Shown here one piece after another: positions 51,838-60,397 of a DNA stretch of 64,000 nt (positions within the stretch are counted from its first letter, which is position 1; every line of letters begins with the position of its first letter). The translations under genes and the position numbers were made by a program. Location of the stretch: assembly GCA_015066705.1 (NCBI GenBank), contig SVNV01000012.1, positions 1-64,000 on the forward strand, in the 5' to 3' direction. The notes beneath the pieces were generated by a model, which was not told the origin of the DNA, did no database searches, and saw only the letters and a list, made by a program, of their open reading frames with translations. Source of the stretch: Ruminococcus sp. (GTDB lineage: Bacteria; Bacillota; Clostridia; Oscillospirales; Ruminococcaceae).

Positions 51838-53145
51838 TCAGTCTTTCTTTCTGTTATCGGTAACTCTCTTTGCCTTGCCCTCAAATCTCTGAAGTGTGTT
51901 TGGAGATTCAAGCTGGATAATTGCGTCAAGTCCGAGCATTGTTCTCAAAGCACTTCTGAGCTTTGTTCTGATTTTTTCAAGCTCAGCAAAATCGTCTGTC
52001 ATACTTGCAGGTGCAAGCTCAACTCTGATTGTAAGAATATCCGAATGATTTTTTCTGTCAACGATAATTTCATAGTGAGGACCGATTTCCTCAGTTTTAA
52101 GAAGGACCTCTTCAATCTGGCTCGGGAACACGTTTACGCCTCTGATTTTAAGCATATCGTCTGTTCTTCCGCTCATATTTTCCATTCTGACGGTAGTTCT
52201 TCCACACTTACAAGGCTCATACATAAGTCTTGTAATATCTCTTGTTCTGTAACGGATAAGTGGCAATGCCTCCTTAGAAAGGCAGGTAACAACAAGTTCA
52301 CCCTTTTCGCCTGCAGGGAGGACTTCGCCCGTCTTAGGGTCGATGATTTCAGCAATAAAGTGGTCCTCGTTTACGTGCATTCCACAAAGCTCAGTACATT
52401 CGCCTGAAACACCAGGTCCACAAAGCTCGCTCATTCCGTAGTTCTGAGTAACGACAAGATTTTCACCAAAGAGCTTTTTCATTTCAGCTCTCATCGGCTC
52501 TGTCATAAGCTCACTACCAACAAGAGCCGTCTTGATGCTCAGGTCTTTCTGTGGGTCAAGTCCCATCTGCTGAGCAACCTCGCCTATTCTCAAAGCATAA
52601 GAAGGTGTAGCAACCAGCAAGGTTGTTCCGTAATCCTTCATATACATAATCTGCTTTTCTGTATTTCCTGACGACGACGGAATAATACAGCCACCCACTC
52701 TTTCGAGTCCCTTGTGAAGTCCGAGAGCGCCGGTGAACATTCCGTAGCCAAAGCAAATCTGACACATATCTTCTTTAGTTGCTCCACCTGCAACAGCAAG
52801 TCTTGCAACACATTCGCTCCACATTTCAATATCGTTCTTTGTGTAGCCAACAACAGTAGGCTTTCCCGTAGTACCAGAAGAAGCGTGAATTCTCACAAGC
52901 TCGCTCTTGTCAACAGCAAAAAGTCCGAATGGGTATGTATCTCTCATATCCTGTTTAGTTGTAAACGGAAGCTTTTTTAAATCATCAAGGGACTTAATAT
53001 CCTCAGGCTTAAGTCCGATAGCGTCCATCTTTTCTCTGTATGGTGCTACCTTTTCATAAACTCTCGCTACAAGCTTTTTTAATTTTTCAAGCTGAATAGC
53101 TTCTATTTCCTGACGGGAAAGTGTTTCTTCCTTTGCCCAAATCAT
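51838..53145 (-). CDS. paaK: Phenylacetate-CoA ligase
   Basis: A 435-residue ANL-superfamily ligase that forms an aryl-acetyl-AMP and then the CoA thioester. The phosphate-binding loop is SSGTTGKPTVVGYT; QNYGMSELCGPGVSGEC is the adenylate motif; TRDIT and KIRGVNVFPSQIEEVLL lead to the mobile C-terminal domain with QRFEGKAKRV. In anaerobes such enzymes may assimilate phenylacetate or indoleacetate into amino acids. ATG 53145 is used rather than the TTG before it; AGGAGT is nine bases upstream. It heads a unit with the ACT protein and perhaps the symporter, from a promoter at 53189. Confidence 0.93.
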   Translation of the reverse strand: MIWAKEETLSRQEIEAIQLEKLKKLVARVYEKVAPYREKMDAIGLKPEDIKSLDDLKKLPFTTKQDMRDTYPFGLFAVDKSELVRIHASSGTTGKPTVVGYTKNDIEMWSECVARLAVAGGATKEDMCQICFGYGMFTGALGLHKGLERVGGCIIPSSSGNTEKQIMYMKDYGTTLLVATPSYALRIGEVAQQMGLDPQKDLSIKTALVGSELMTEPMRAEMKKLFGENLVVTQNYGMSELCGPGVSGECTELCGMHVNEDHFIAEIIDPKTGEVLPAGEKGELVVTCLSKEALPLIRYRTRDITRLMYEPCKCGRTTVRMENMSGRTDDMLKIRGVNVFPSQIEEVLLKTEEIGPHYEIIVDRKNHSDILTIRVELAPASMTDDFAELEKIRTKLRSALRTMLGLDAIIQLESPNTLQRFEGKAKRVTDNRKKD

Positions 53146-53188
53146 CAAAATTTCACTCCTAATTATTTCTAAAAGTCAACTAAGATAC

Positions 53189-53217
53189 ATTTTAGCACAT
53201 CAAAGCGCTGATGTCAA
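53189..53217 (-). promoter_or_regulatory. Promoter of paaK
   Basis: Minus strand TTGACA, 17-bp spacer, TAAAAT, about 44 bases before the start codon. Confidence 0.7.
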
Positions 53218-53242
53218 CCAAATTCGACATTTTTCTCTCAAA

Positions 53243-53270
53243 CAAAAGAAAATCCCCACAAATTGTGGGG
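53243..53270 (-). terminator. Terminator of the TIM-barrel/ligase gene
   Basis: CCCCAC pairs with GTGGGG (53254-53270), followed on the minus strand by ATTTTCTTTT. The repeats at 53271-53449 lie between it and the stop codon. Confidence 0.75.
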
Positions 53271-53330
53271 ACTTAGTTTTTAAATTCGTTGTCGAAGGCA
53301 ACACCTAAATGGTGCATTGTGCATTGAAAA
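53271..53330. repeat. Intergenic repeat with heptamers, partial match to 56180-56260
   Basis: TTAGTTTTTAAATTCGTTG, then TCGAAGGCAACACC, resembles TTAGTTTTTAATCCGTCGGCGAAGCCGACAC at 56196-56226, both next to a terminator hairpin. GTGCATT twice (53312-53325) is the AATGCAC heptamer on the other strand. Confidence 0.5.
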
Positions 53331-53340
53331 AACCTTTTGC

Positions 53341-53450
53341 CCTCGCTTTTTAAGCCGAGCTTTAGCGAGGCGAGAGCCCTGCCACAACTCAAAATTCAAG
53401 TCCCGAACAAACGGATATGTGGCAGAGGAGGATGCAAACGTCACGTTTGC
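53341..53450. repeat. Palindromic intergenic element, shares a block with 61847-61925
   Basis: Nested stems: CCTCGCT/AGCGAGG (53341-53370), CTGCCACA/TGTGGCAG (53379-53425) and GCAAACGT/ACGTTTGC (53434-53450), touching the stop codon of the ligase gene. GGCAGAGGAGG followed by a hairpin recurs, on the other strand, right after trkH at 61847-61875. Confidence 0.45.
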
Positions 53451-55972
53451 TAAGCTGTTACGATTTTGCTTGCGTCCTGGAGATTAAGATGTTCAACAGC
53501 CCATTCTCTCATCTTGTACTTGAGGATTTTTCCTGCCGCATTCATAGGGAAGCCGTCAACAAAAGCGATATATCTCGGAACCTTGTGCTTTGCCATGTGG
53601 TCAAGGGCAAACTTCTTCATTTCCTCAACAGTTGCCTCTTCGCCCGGCTTAAGAACGATACAAGCCATAATTTCTTCGCCGTAATCCTTGTCAGGAACGC
53701 CGATAACCTGAACATCCTTTACCTTAGGGCTTGTGTAGAAAAATTCCTCTATTTCCTTAGGATAGATGTTTTCACCGCCACGGATAATCATATCCTTTAT
53801 TCTTCCGGTAATCTTGTAGTTGCCCTCAGGAGTTCTTCTTGCAAGGTCGCCCGAGTGAAGCCAGCCGTCCTCGTCGATTGCATTTGCAGTAGCTTCAGGC
53901 ATCTTGTAGTAGCCCTTCATAATGTTGTAGCCTCTTGCGCAGAATTCTCCGTCCATATTGTCGCCAAGCTCTTCGCCTGTTTCAGGGTCAACAATCTTAC
54001 ATTCAACACCGAAAATAGGTCCGCCGACAGTGTTTACTCGTGTTTCAATGCTGTCGGTAGTCTTGCTCATTGTTGTAGCAGGTGAAGCCTCAGTCTGTCC
54101 GTATGTGATACAGATTTCAGGCATATGCATCTTTTCGATAACTTCCTGCATTGTCTTGATAGGACAAGGTGAACCAGCCATAATACCTGTTCTCATATTT
54201 GAAAAATCTGTCTTTTCAAAATCCTCGTGACCGAGCATTGCAATAAACATTGTAGGTACACCGTGGAATGCTGTAATCTTTTCCTTGTTGATACAAGCAA
54301 GTCCCTTTCTTGGTGAAAATGCAGGAATAGGGCTCATTGTTACACCGTGTGTAACGCTTGCTGTCATTGCAAGTACCATTCCGAAGCAGTGGAACATCGG
54401 CACCTGAATCATCATTCTGTCGTATGTGGAAAGGTCCATACAGTCGCCGATAGCCTTACCGTTATTGACAACGTTGTAGTGTGTCAGCATAACGCCCTTA
54501 GGAAAACCTGTTGTTCCTGAAGTGTACTGCATATTTACAACATCGTGCTTGTCGATTTTAGCTCTCATCTTGTCAACTTCGCTTTCATCGACCTTGTCAG
54601 CAAGTGCCATAGCTTCATCCCATGTGAAACAGCCGTCCTGCTTTGAATCTGTTGTAATGATATTCTTCAAAAACGGAAGTCTTCTTGATTTGAGTTCCCC
54701 CGGATTGCATCCTGAAAGCTCAGGACAAAGCTCCTTCATAATACCAACGTAGTCGCTGTCCTTAAATCCGTCAATCATAACAAGTGTATGTGTATCCGAC
54801 TGGTTGAGAAGGTATTCAGCCTCGTGGATTTTATATGCAGTGTTTACAGTAACAAGAACTGCACCGATAGTTGTACAAGCCCAGAAGGTAATATACCAGG
54901 CAGGTACGTTTGTAGCCCAGATAGCAACGTGGTCGCCCTTCTTAACGCCCATAGCGATAAGTGCTCTTGCAAAACGTCTTACGTCCTCACGGAATTCAGG
55001 ATATGTTCTTGTGTAGTCAAGCTCTGTATATCTGAAAGCGTACTGCTCAGGGAATTCCTCACAGATTCTGTCCAGAACATCAGGGAAGGTTTCGTCAATG
55101 ATAGTTTCCTTTGGCCACGGATAATAGCCTGTGCCTCTTGCGTCAATCTGAAGCTTGCTCTTTTTTGCCATGAGATAAGGTCTCATATAGTTTGCAAACT
55201 GTGGGAATACAATTCCTGCCGCATAAAGGTCCTTAGCCCATCTCTTGACCCATTCAAGAGAAATATAGCCGTCGTATCCGATTTTCTGCAAAGCTGAAAG
55301 CATCTGTCCGATAGGAATGTCTCCCTCGCCCATAAGCTTGTAGCTAAGCTTTCCGTCTTCCATTACAGAATCCTTAACGTGGATATACTTTATGTAATCT
55401 CCGAGATTTTCAACAGTCTGTTCACCTGTTTCACCCATATATCTGTATGGATGGTGCATATCCCAGAGTGCCGCAATCCACTTTGAATTTACAGCATCAA
55501 GAAGTTTTCTCAGTCTCTTTGTATCAGCGTAAACACCGTTTGTTTCGACAAGAAGTGTTACGTTATACTTTTCGCCGATAGGTGCAATTTCCTTTAAAAC
55601 CTCTGCAATCTTTTCGTCGTCGATTTCGTCAGCAGGTGCAGGGTCAAGGTCAGCCAAAATTCTGATATATGATGTGCCGAGCTTGTTTGCAAGCACAGCG
55701 TACTGTGTGATTTCTTCAACAGTTTCATTGTGCTTGTCAAAGAATTTCAGACAACAGCCACTTGAAAGACAAGGAATCTCCAGCTTAAGTCTGTTGAGCT
55801 TTGCAATAGTCTTGTCGATATTTTCATCGGTAAAAGGCTTTGCTTTAACAGAATAAATCTGGTCTCCAAGTCCTCTTACTTCAATTCCGTTAAAGCCGAG
55901 GTCTGATGCCATGGAATAAATGTCTGTCCACGAAAAATCAGGGCAAGCAAGTGTTGAAAAGCTGATTTTCAT
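53450..55972 (-). CDS. Fusion of xylose-isomerase-like TIM barrel and acyl-CoA synthetase
   Basis: An 840-residue two-domain protein. Residues 1-265 form a sugar-isomerase/epimerase-type (AP endonuclease 2 family) TIM barrel with candidate metal ligands Glu143, Asp171/His173, His198 and Glu240. A linker (LMAKKSKLQIDARG) leads to an AMP-forming acyl-CoA synthetase at about 290-840 with YTSGTTGFPKG (483-493), TYGQTEASP, WLHSGDLAR, GRIKDMIIRGGENIYP and the catalytic Lys in NAAGKILKYK. Both halves look intact. It would join isomerisation or cleavage of a polyol with activation of a carboxylate; the real substrates are unknown. GGAGGA precedes the ATG. A promoter lies at 56013-56042. Confidence 0.88.
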   Translation of the reverse strand: MKISFSTLACPDFSWTDIYSMASDLGFNGIEVRGLGDQIYSVKAKPFTDENIDKTIAKLNRLKLEIPCLSSGCCLKFFDKHNETVEEITQYAVLANKLGTSYIRILADLDPAPADEIDDEKIAEVLKEIAPIGEKYNVTLLVETNGVYADTKRLRKLLDAVNSKWIAALWDMHHPYRYMGETGEQTVENLGDYIKYIHVKDSVMEDGKLSYKLMGEGDIPIGQMLSALQKIGYDGYISLEWVKRWAKDLYAAGIVFPQFANYMRPYLMAKKSKLQIDARGTGYYPWPKETIIDETFPDVLDRICEEFPEQYAFRYTELDYTRTYPEFREDVRRFARALIAMGVKKGDHVAIWATNVPAWYITFWACTTIGAVLVTVNTAYKIHEAEYLLNQSDTHTLVMIDGFKDSDYVGIMKELCPELSGCNPGELKSRRLPFLKNIITTDSKQDGCFTWDEAMALADKVDESEVDKMRAKIDKHDVVNMQYTSGTTGFPKGVMLTHYNVVNNGKAIGDCMDLSTYDRMMIQVPMFHCFGMVLAMTASVTHGVTMSPIPAFSPRKGLACINKEKITAFHGVPTMFIAMLGHEDFEKTDFSNMRTGIMAGSPCPIKTMQEVIEKMHMPEICITYGQTEASPATTMSKTTDSIETRVNTVGGPIFGVECKIVDPETGEELGDNMDGEFCARGYNIMKGYYKMPEATANAIDEDGWLHSGDLARRTPEGNYKITGRIKDMIIRGGENIYPKEIEEFFYTSPKVKDVQVIGVPDKDYGEEIMACIVLKPGEEATVEEMKKFALDHMAKHKVPRYIAFVDGFPMNAAGKILKYKMREWAVEHLNLQDASKIVTA

Positions 55973-56012
55973 TATTTTTCCTCCAATTTAAATGATAAAA
56001 GCATACAAGTTA

Positions 56013-56042
56013 ATAATATCAAACTTTCAGCACATTTGTCAA
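56013..56042 (-). promoter_or_regulatory. Promoter of the TIM-barrel/ligase gene
   Basis: Minus strand TTGACA, 18-bp spacer, TATTAT, about 40 bases before the start codon. Confidence 0.65.
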
Positions 56043-56109
56043 GTAGGCGTACTATATACAATAGTTATTATGATATAACCTAAGGTTAAAGCAAAGGTGA
56101 CGGTTTTCC

Positions 56110-56135
56110 AATGCACAATGCATAATGCACAATGG
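56110..56135. repeat. Heptanucleotide tandem repeat, AATGCAC type
   Basis: AATGCAC, AATGCAT, AATGCAC, AATGG in perfect seven-base register, on the left side of a terminator-bearing inverted repeat. Confidence 0.7.
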
Positions 56136-56151
56136 AGGTGTTGTATTCGGC

Positions 56152-56191
56152 AACGGATAAAAAAATTACTCACTACCGATTTTACGATAGT
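56152..56191 (-). terminator. Terminator of rubrerythrin
   Basis: ACTCACTA pairs with TAGTGAGT; on the minus strand a seven-T tract follows. It is flanked by inverted copies of GTGTTG...CGGAT / ATCCG...CGACAC. Confidence 0.75.
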
Positions 56192-56229
56192 GAGTTTAGT
56201 TTTTAATCCGTCGGCGAAGCCGACACAAT

Positions 56230-56261
56230 AATTGTCAATTGTCAATTGTCAACTGTCAATT
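56230..56261. repeat. Heptanucleotide tandem repeat, AATTGTC type
   Basis: Three exact AATTGTC units, then AACTGTC and AATT, on the right side of the same inverted repeat, four bases from the rubrerythrin stop. Confidence 0.75.
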
Positions 56262-56264
56262 AAA

Positions 56265-56804
56265 TCAATAATTTTCAGCGTGTACTTCAAAGTAGCTCTG
56301 TGGGTGGAGACAGGTCGGGCAAAGCTTTGGTGCCTTTGTGCCGACAACAATGTGACCACAGTTACGGCATTCCCATACCTTTACTTCACTCTTTTCAAAT
56401 ACTTCTGCAGTTTCAACATTCTTAAGAAGCGCTCTGTATCTTTCTTCGTGGTGCTTTTCAATAGCAGCTACCATTCTGAACTTGATAGCAAGCTCCTTGA
56501 AGCCTTCTTCTTCAGCAGTCTTGGCAAACTCTTCGTACATATCTGTCCATTCATAGTTTTCACCGTCAGCAGCAGCGCCGAGATTCTGAGCTGTATCGCC
56601 GATTCCGTTAAGCTCCTTGAACCACATTTTTGCGTGTTCCTTTTCGTTGTCAGCAGTCTTTAAGAAGAGTGCAGCAATCTGCTCATAGCCTTCCTTCTTT
56701 GCAACTGAAGCAAAGTATGTATACTTGTTTCTTGCCTGAGATTCGCCTGCAAAAGCTGCTTCAAGATTCTTTTCTGTTTTTGTACCTGCATATTTATTGC
56801 TCAT
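56265..56804 (-). CDS. rbr: Rubrerythrin
   Basis: A 179-residue non-haem iron peroxidase of anaerobes. The four-helix ferritin-like domain has the diiron ligands in [29 protein letters not shown] and IEKHHEERY. The C-terminal rubredoxin-like domain holds one iron by CRNCG and CPTC. It reduces hydrogen peroxide with electrons from rubredoxin or NADH-linked carriers. ATG 56804 is chosen for its CAGGAGGT site; three codons upstream are also open. Single-gene unit with its own promoter and terminator. Confidence 0.95.
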   Translation of the reverse strand: MSNKYAGTKTEKNLEAAFAGESQARNKYTYFASVAKKEGYEQIAALFLKTADNEKEHAKMWFKELNGIGDTAQNLGAAADGENYEWTDMYEEFAKTAEEEGFKELAIKFRMVAAIEKHHEERYRALLKNVETAEVFEKSEVKVWECRNCGHIVVGTKAPKLCPTCLHPQSYFEVHAENY

Positions 56805-56835
56805 AATAAACAACCTCCTGATTTTTATATATATT

Positions 56836-56865
56836 ATTATATTACATTATTTATAAAGAAGTCAA
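56836..56865 (-). promoter_or_regulatory. Promoter of rubrerythrin
   Basis: Minus strand TTGACT, 18-bp spacer, TATAAT. I do not see a clear PerR box. Confidence 0.65.
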
Positions 56866-56891
56866 TAGCTTTCCGATGGTTTATAACCAAA

Positions 56892-57680
56892 TTACGAAGC
56901 AATATCCTTCTCTGAATATCTGAGAAATCCTATCAATACAGCCAATACCGCATAGCACATTCCCAACGTCACAAGGAACACATCAAGTGCCCTGTCTGAA
57001 ACGATTGAAGCAGGGTCAGCATATGCAAACGGTGTTATGTATTTTAAAAATTCTGTTTTTTCTGTAATGTTGCTGAGAAGATTTGCGAAATACATAAAGG
57101 TTGCAAATCCTACCCCGATAGCAACTCCGCCTCGCTTTATAAAGGCAGAAAATCCGAAGCAGATAAGTGCGATTTCAAGCTGTAAGAGGAAATATCCCAT
57201 ATGGATAAGTAAAAATTCCTTATCCGGAACGCTTTCGCCTATAATCTTTATAGTGAGATAACCCATAGCTGTTACAAACAAATTGAAAATAACAACCTGA
57301 ATCAGAACAGCAAATAGCTTTTCTACAATAACTCTGCTTCTTCTTATCGGGTGGGTAAGAAGAAACTCCGCAGTACGGTTTTTTTCTTCCTTTGAGAGAA
57401 TAGAAATACCGATGATTGCCGCAAAAAATCCTCCGCCCATTCCAAGAGTATTTCCACATTCGATTCCGTAATATCCTATAAGCGTACCAAAATTAAGCTG
57501 GTTCATTCCAAAAGCGTCAGAAAAAGCACCCATATTGGAAAAAATATCTTGCACTCCTTCTATTTCGCCTTTCATTTCAGGATAGATTACGATACACACT
57601 ACAAGCATAAAGGTAATCGCAAGAGTCCACACTATAAACCCTCTTGCACCCTTTTTGAGTTCTTTTCTAAGTACTACCAT
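56892..57680 (-). CDS. ABC-2 type transporter permease
   Basis: A 262-residue membrane protein with about six hydrophobic helices (for example FIVWTLAITFMLVVCIVIY, LFAVLIQVVIFNLFVTAMGYL, VFLVTLGMCYAVLAVLIGFL). A cytoplasmic loop, ILSKEEKNRTAEFLLTHPIRRSRVIVEK, is typical of ABC-2 exporter subunits. ATG 57680 follows AGGAGGTGG at seven bases; the frame is open 14 codons further into the preceding gene. It is ten bases behind the ATPase gene and forms an exporter with it, perhaps for a peptide, antibiotic or lipid. Confidence 0.85.
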   Translation of the reverse strand: MVVLRKELKKGARGFIVWTLAITFMLVVCIVIYPEMKGEIEGVQDIFSNMGAFSDAFGMNQLNFGTLIGYYGIECGNTLGMGGGFFAAIIGISILSKEEKNRTAEFLLTHPIRRSRVIVEKLFAVLIQVVIFNLFVTAMGYLTIKIIGESVPDKEFLLIHMGYFLLQLEIALICFGFSAFIKRGGVAIGVGFATFMYFANLLSNITEKTEFLKYITPFAYADPASIVSDRALDVFLVTLGMCYAVLAVLIGFLRYSEKDIAS

Positions 57681-57690
57681 AATCCACCTC

Positions 57691-58557
57691 CTACTTATAA
57701 TAGTGCATAAACACTTCTTCAAGGTCCGGCTCGGTAATGGTGAGGTCGGTTATTTTCATTCTTCCAAGCTGTGAAATAAGCTTCTTGATTTCACCGTTAT
57801 AAAAGAACGAAATCCAGTCTTCGCCCTCACTGTCAGGAGTGTATTCTATACCATAAGGAAGGTCGGTAACCCCACGAAGAGTAACCTTTTTGGCACTGTT
57901 TCTCTTTGCCAGCTGTTCAATGCTGTCAACCGCAACAATTTTGCCCTCTTTTATGATGGCCGCCTTATCGCAATTATTCTGCACCTCTGACAAAACGTGA
58001 GAAGATAAAAATACTGTAGCGCCCTCCTGCTGACGGCTGTGAATAAGCTTGAAAAATTCCTTCTGCATAAGCGGGTCAAGTCCGCTTGTAGGCTCGTCCA
58101 TTATGTATAGCTTAGGCTTGTGCTGCATAGCGCAGATAATACCCAGCTTTTTTCTGTTTCCCAGAGAAAGCTGGTCAACACGCTTTTTAGTGTCAACCTC
58201 AAAAATCTCACAAAGTCGTCTTGCCTCATCTGTGCAGTCAACTCCTCTGAGCTTTGCCGAATAGGTAATAACCTCTCCTACACGCATATTATTATAGAAA
58301 ATAGCTTCAGACGGGAGATAGCCTATGTCTTTAAGGTATGTTTTTGACTTTTTGAAAGGAAGTCCCATTACCCTTACCTCTCCTTTGTCGGCTTTTATAA
58401 GCCCGAGAAGAGTTCTTATCGTAGTTGATTTCCCTGCACCGTTAGGACCGATAAATGCAAAAATTTCGCCTTCCATTACATCAAAGCTGATGTCGTTTAC
58501 AGCCTTGACTTTTCCATAGCTTTTGCATAGGTTTTTGATAACAATTACTTTTTTCAT
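57691..58557 (-). CDS. ABC transporter ATPase (multidrug/bacteriocin exporter type)
   Basis: A 288-residue CcmA/NatA-type ATPase. Walker A GPNGAGKST, signature LSLGNRKKLGI (a variant of LSGGQ, common in this subfamily), Walker B LYIMDEPTSGLDPL and the switch His in SSHVLSEV are visible. The C-terminal 60 residues form the extension seen in DrrA-like exporters (LTITEPDLEEVFMHYY). AGGAGG precedes the ATG. It is 45 bases after the DUF1653 gene. Confidence 0.92.
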   Translation of the reverse strand: MKKVIVIKNLCKSYGKVKAVNDISFDVMEGEIFAFIGPNGAGKSTTIRTLLGLIKADKGEVRVMGLPFKKSKTYLKDIGYLPSEAIFYNNMRVGEVITYSAKLRGVDCTDEARRLCEIFEVDTKKRVDQLSLGNRKKLGIICAMQHKPKLYIMDEPTSGLDPLMQKEFFKLIHSRQQEGATVFLSSHVLSEVQNNCDKAAIIKEGKIVAVDSIEQLAKRNSAKKVTLRGVTDLPYGIEYTPDSEGEDWISFFYNGEIKKLISQLGRMKITDLTITEPDLEEVFMHYYK

Positions 58558-58602
58558 AAGCCCTCCTTTTTACTATTTAGATTTTCTTGTAAAAGGATTG
58601 TA

Positions 58603-58887
58603 TCACAGATTTTCTCCATTGTCAACAACAAAAACCCTTTCAAACCGTAATTTTTGTGTAATTTGCGGATATTTTTCTCTGTCAACCTCAGAAAAGAAAT
58701 CCTCATAAGGTCTTGCATAACATTTTTTATCACCGTAAAGTGCTTTGTAGATTATAAGTCTTTCTTCTGTTTCGGTGTGCATAGCCTCACCTATGACCTC
58801 ATAAAGATAAATATGGGGATTCAGAGTGGTGTCTGAAAGCTCCCTTTTAAAATGTTTTACAATATCACCTTTTTCAATTCTTTTCAT
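58603..58887 (-). CDS. DUF1653 family protein
   Basis: A 94-residue small soluble protein. It has the family pattern [57 protein letters not shown]. The fold is a short beta-barrel-like module found singly or at the end of larger proteins; function unknown. AAGGAG precedes the ATG. It could be the first gene of the ABC exporter transcript, given the 45-base gap and a promoter only upstream of it. Confidence 0.85.
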   Translation of the reverse strand: MKRIEKGDIVKHFKRELSDTTLNPHIYLYEVIGEAMHTETEERLIIYKALYGDKKCYARPYEDFFSEVDREKYPQITQKLRFERVFVVDNGENL

Positions 58888-58917
58888 AATTTCACTCCTT
58901 TTTTTTACATTTTTTTG

Positions 58918-58946
58918 ATTGTATCATACTTTTTTAAAATGGTCAA
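58918..58946 (-). promoter_or_regulatory. Promoter of the DUF1653 / ABC exporter unit
   Basis: Minus strand TTGACC, 17-bp spacer, TACAAT. It is divergent from, and only six bases away from, the trkA promoter. Confidence 0.65.
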
Positions 58947-58952
58947 ATTTAA

Positions 58953-58981
58953 TTGACATTTGTGGTGTGTAGTGATATAAT
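58953..58981 (+). promoter_or_regulatory. Promoter of trkA-trkH
   Basis: TTGACA (58953-58958), 17-bp spacer, TATAAT (58976-58981): perfect consensus. Confidence 0.85.
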
Positions 58982-59019
58982 TATTAAAATCAAGAATAAT
59001 TCATAGGAAGTAATTTATT

Positions 59020-60378
59020 ATGGATATTGTAGTTGTTGGTAATGGTAAAATCGGTAAGAATCTCAGCTCAATGCTCGTAAACGAAGGTCATAATATTACA
59101 ATCGTTGACTGTGATGCTTCGGCTATTTCAAAATCCCAGAATAGTCAGGATTTGATGTGCATTGAAGGGAACGGTGCTACCGCAGAGGTTCAGAAGGAAG
59201 CAGGAGTAAACAAGGCTGACCTTCTTGTTGCCACAACACCTTTTGACGAGCTTAATATGATGTGCTGTCTTATTGCAAGAAAGCTCGGCTGTAAAAAGAC
59301 AATTTCCCGTGTGAGAAATCCTGAATATTACAAACAGATTGACCTTATCAAAGACGATTTGGGACTCTCAATGGTTATTAACCCTGAGAGAAATACTGCC
59401 GACGAAATAAGACGTATCCTTGTTTTTCCGTCAGCTGTAAAGGTTGAGGTTTTTGAAAAGGGACGTGTTGAGCTTGTTGAACACGTTATTCCGGAAAACT
59501 CTCTTATTGCTGACCTTAGTCTTATTGACATATATAAAAAGACAAAGTTGAAATTCCTCATTTGTGCCGTTGTCAGAAACGACGAGGTGTTTATCCCGAC
59601 CGGTGACTTTGTGCTTCAGGCAGGCGACAGAATTCACCTTGCGGCTTCTCACAAGGATATCGAAAGATTTTTCCGTTCAAGCGGTGTTATGAAGGACAAG
59701 GTTAAGACCGTTATGATAGTAGGCGGTGGAAAAATCTGCGTATACCTTGCAAATCAGCTTATCAATATCGGTATGAGAGTAAAGATTATTGAAAAGGATT
59801 ATGATTTGTGTCAGGAGCTTGCTGAGCTTATACCTAAGGCAGTAATCATTCACGGAAACGGTGCTGTCGAAGACCTTCTTATGGAAGAAGGAATTATGGA
59901 CGCAGACTCATTTGTTGCACTTACAGGCTTTGATGAACAGAATATTCTTATGAGCCTTTATGCTAAAAACAATACCGGAACAAAGGTTATTACAAAGGTT
60001 AATGACGAAAGCTATATCAAGCTTGCTTCACAGCTGGGGCTTGACTGTCTTATTTCTCCTAAGAATATTACCTCAAGCAACATTTTAAGCTATGTACGTT
60101 CACAGGAAAACACTTCTGAAAGTAATATAGAATCCCTTTATAATCTTGTCGGAAATCAGGTTGAAGCTATTGAATTCAACATCAGGGATAACATTCCTGA
60201 CGTTGTGGGGATTTCCTTTAAGGACCTGAAACTTAAGGAAAACATTCTTATCTGCGCTATCATCAGAAAGCGTGAGGTAATTATTCCTAACGGTGATGAT
60301 TCTATTCAGCTTGGTGATGCTGTTGTTATAGTTACAAAAGAGCATCATATTTCGGATATCAGGGATATTCTTTTATAA
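59020..60378 (+). CDS. trkA: Trk potassium uptake protein TrkA, NAD-binding
   Basis: A 452-residue peripheral protein gating TrkH. It has two RCK units: Rossmann motifs VVGNGKIGKNL near the N-terminus and VGGGKICVYLANQL near residue 236, each with its Asp/Glu ribose ligand (IVDCD, IIEKD) and each followed by a TrkA-C domain. It senses NAD(H) or nucleotides and controls K+ entry at the membrane. The short leader has GGAAG ahead of the ATG. trkH follows 19 bases later. Confidence 0.95.
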   Translation: MDIVVVGNGKIGKNLSSMLVNEGHNITIVDCDASAISKSQNSQDLMCIEGNGATAEVQKEAGVNKADLLVATTPFDELNMMCCLIARKLGCKKTISRVRNPEYYKQIDLIKDDLGLSMVINPERNTADEIRRILVFPSAVKVEVFEKGRVELVEHVIPENSLIADLSLIDIYKKTKLKFLICAVVRNDEVFIPTGDFVLQAGDRIHLAASHKDIERFFRSSGVMKDKVKTVMIVGGGKICVYLANQLINIGMRVKIIEKDYDLCQELAELIPKAVIIHGNGAVEDLLMEEGIMDADSFVALTGFDEQNILMSLYAKNNTGTKVITKVNDESYIKLASQLGLDCLISPKNITSSNILSYVRSQENTSESNIESLYNLVGNQVEAIEFNIRDNIPDVVGISFKDLKLKENILICAIIRKREVIIPNGDDSIQLGDAVVIVTKEHHISDIRDILL

Positions 60379-60397
60379 CGTATAACAGGAGATTTTT

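Noticed and set aside
53417..54085. A 222-codon plus-strand frame
   Set aside because: It is antisense to the acyl-CoA synthetase domain and has no ribosome site or promoter.
56110..56261. Heptamer arrays taken as a CRISPR or VNTR locus
   Set aside because: Units are seven bases without spacers, and no cas genes are present.
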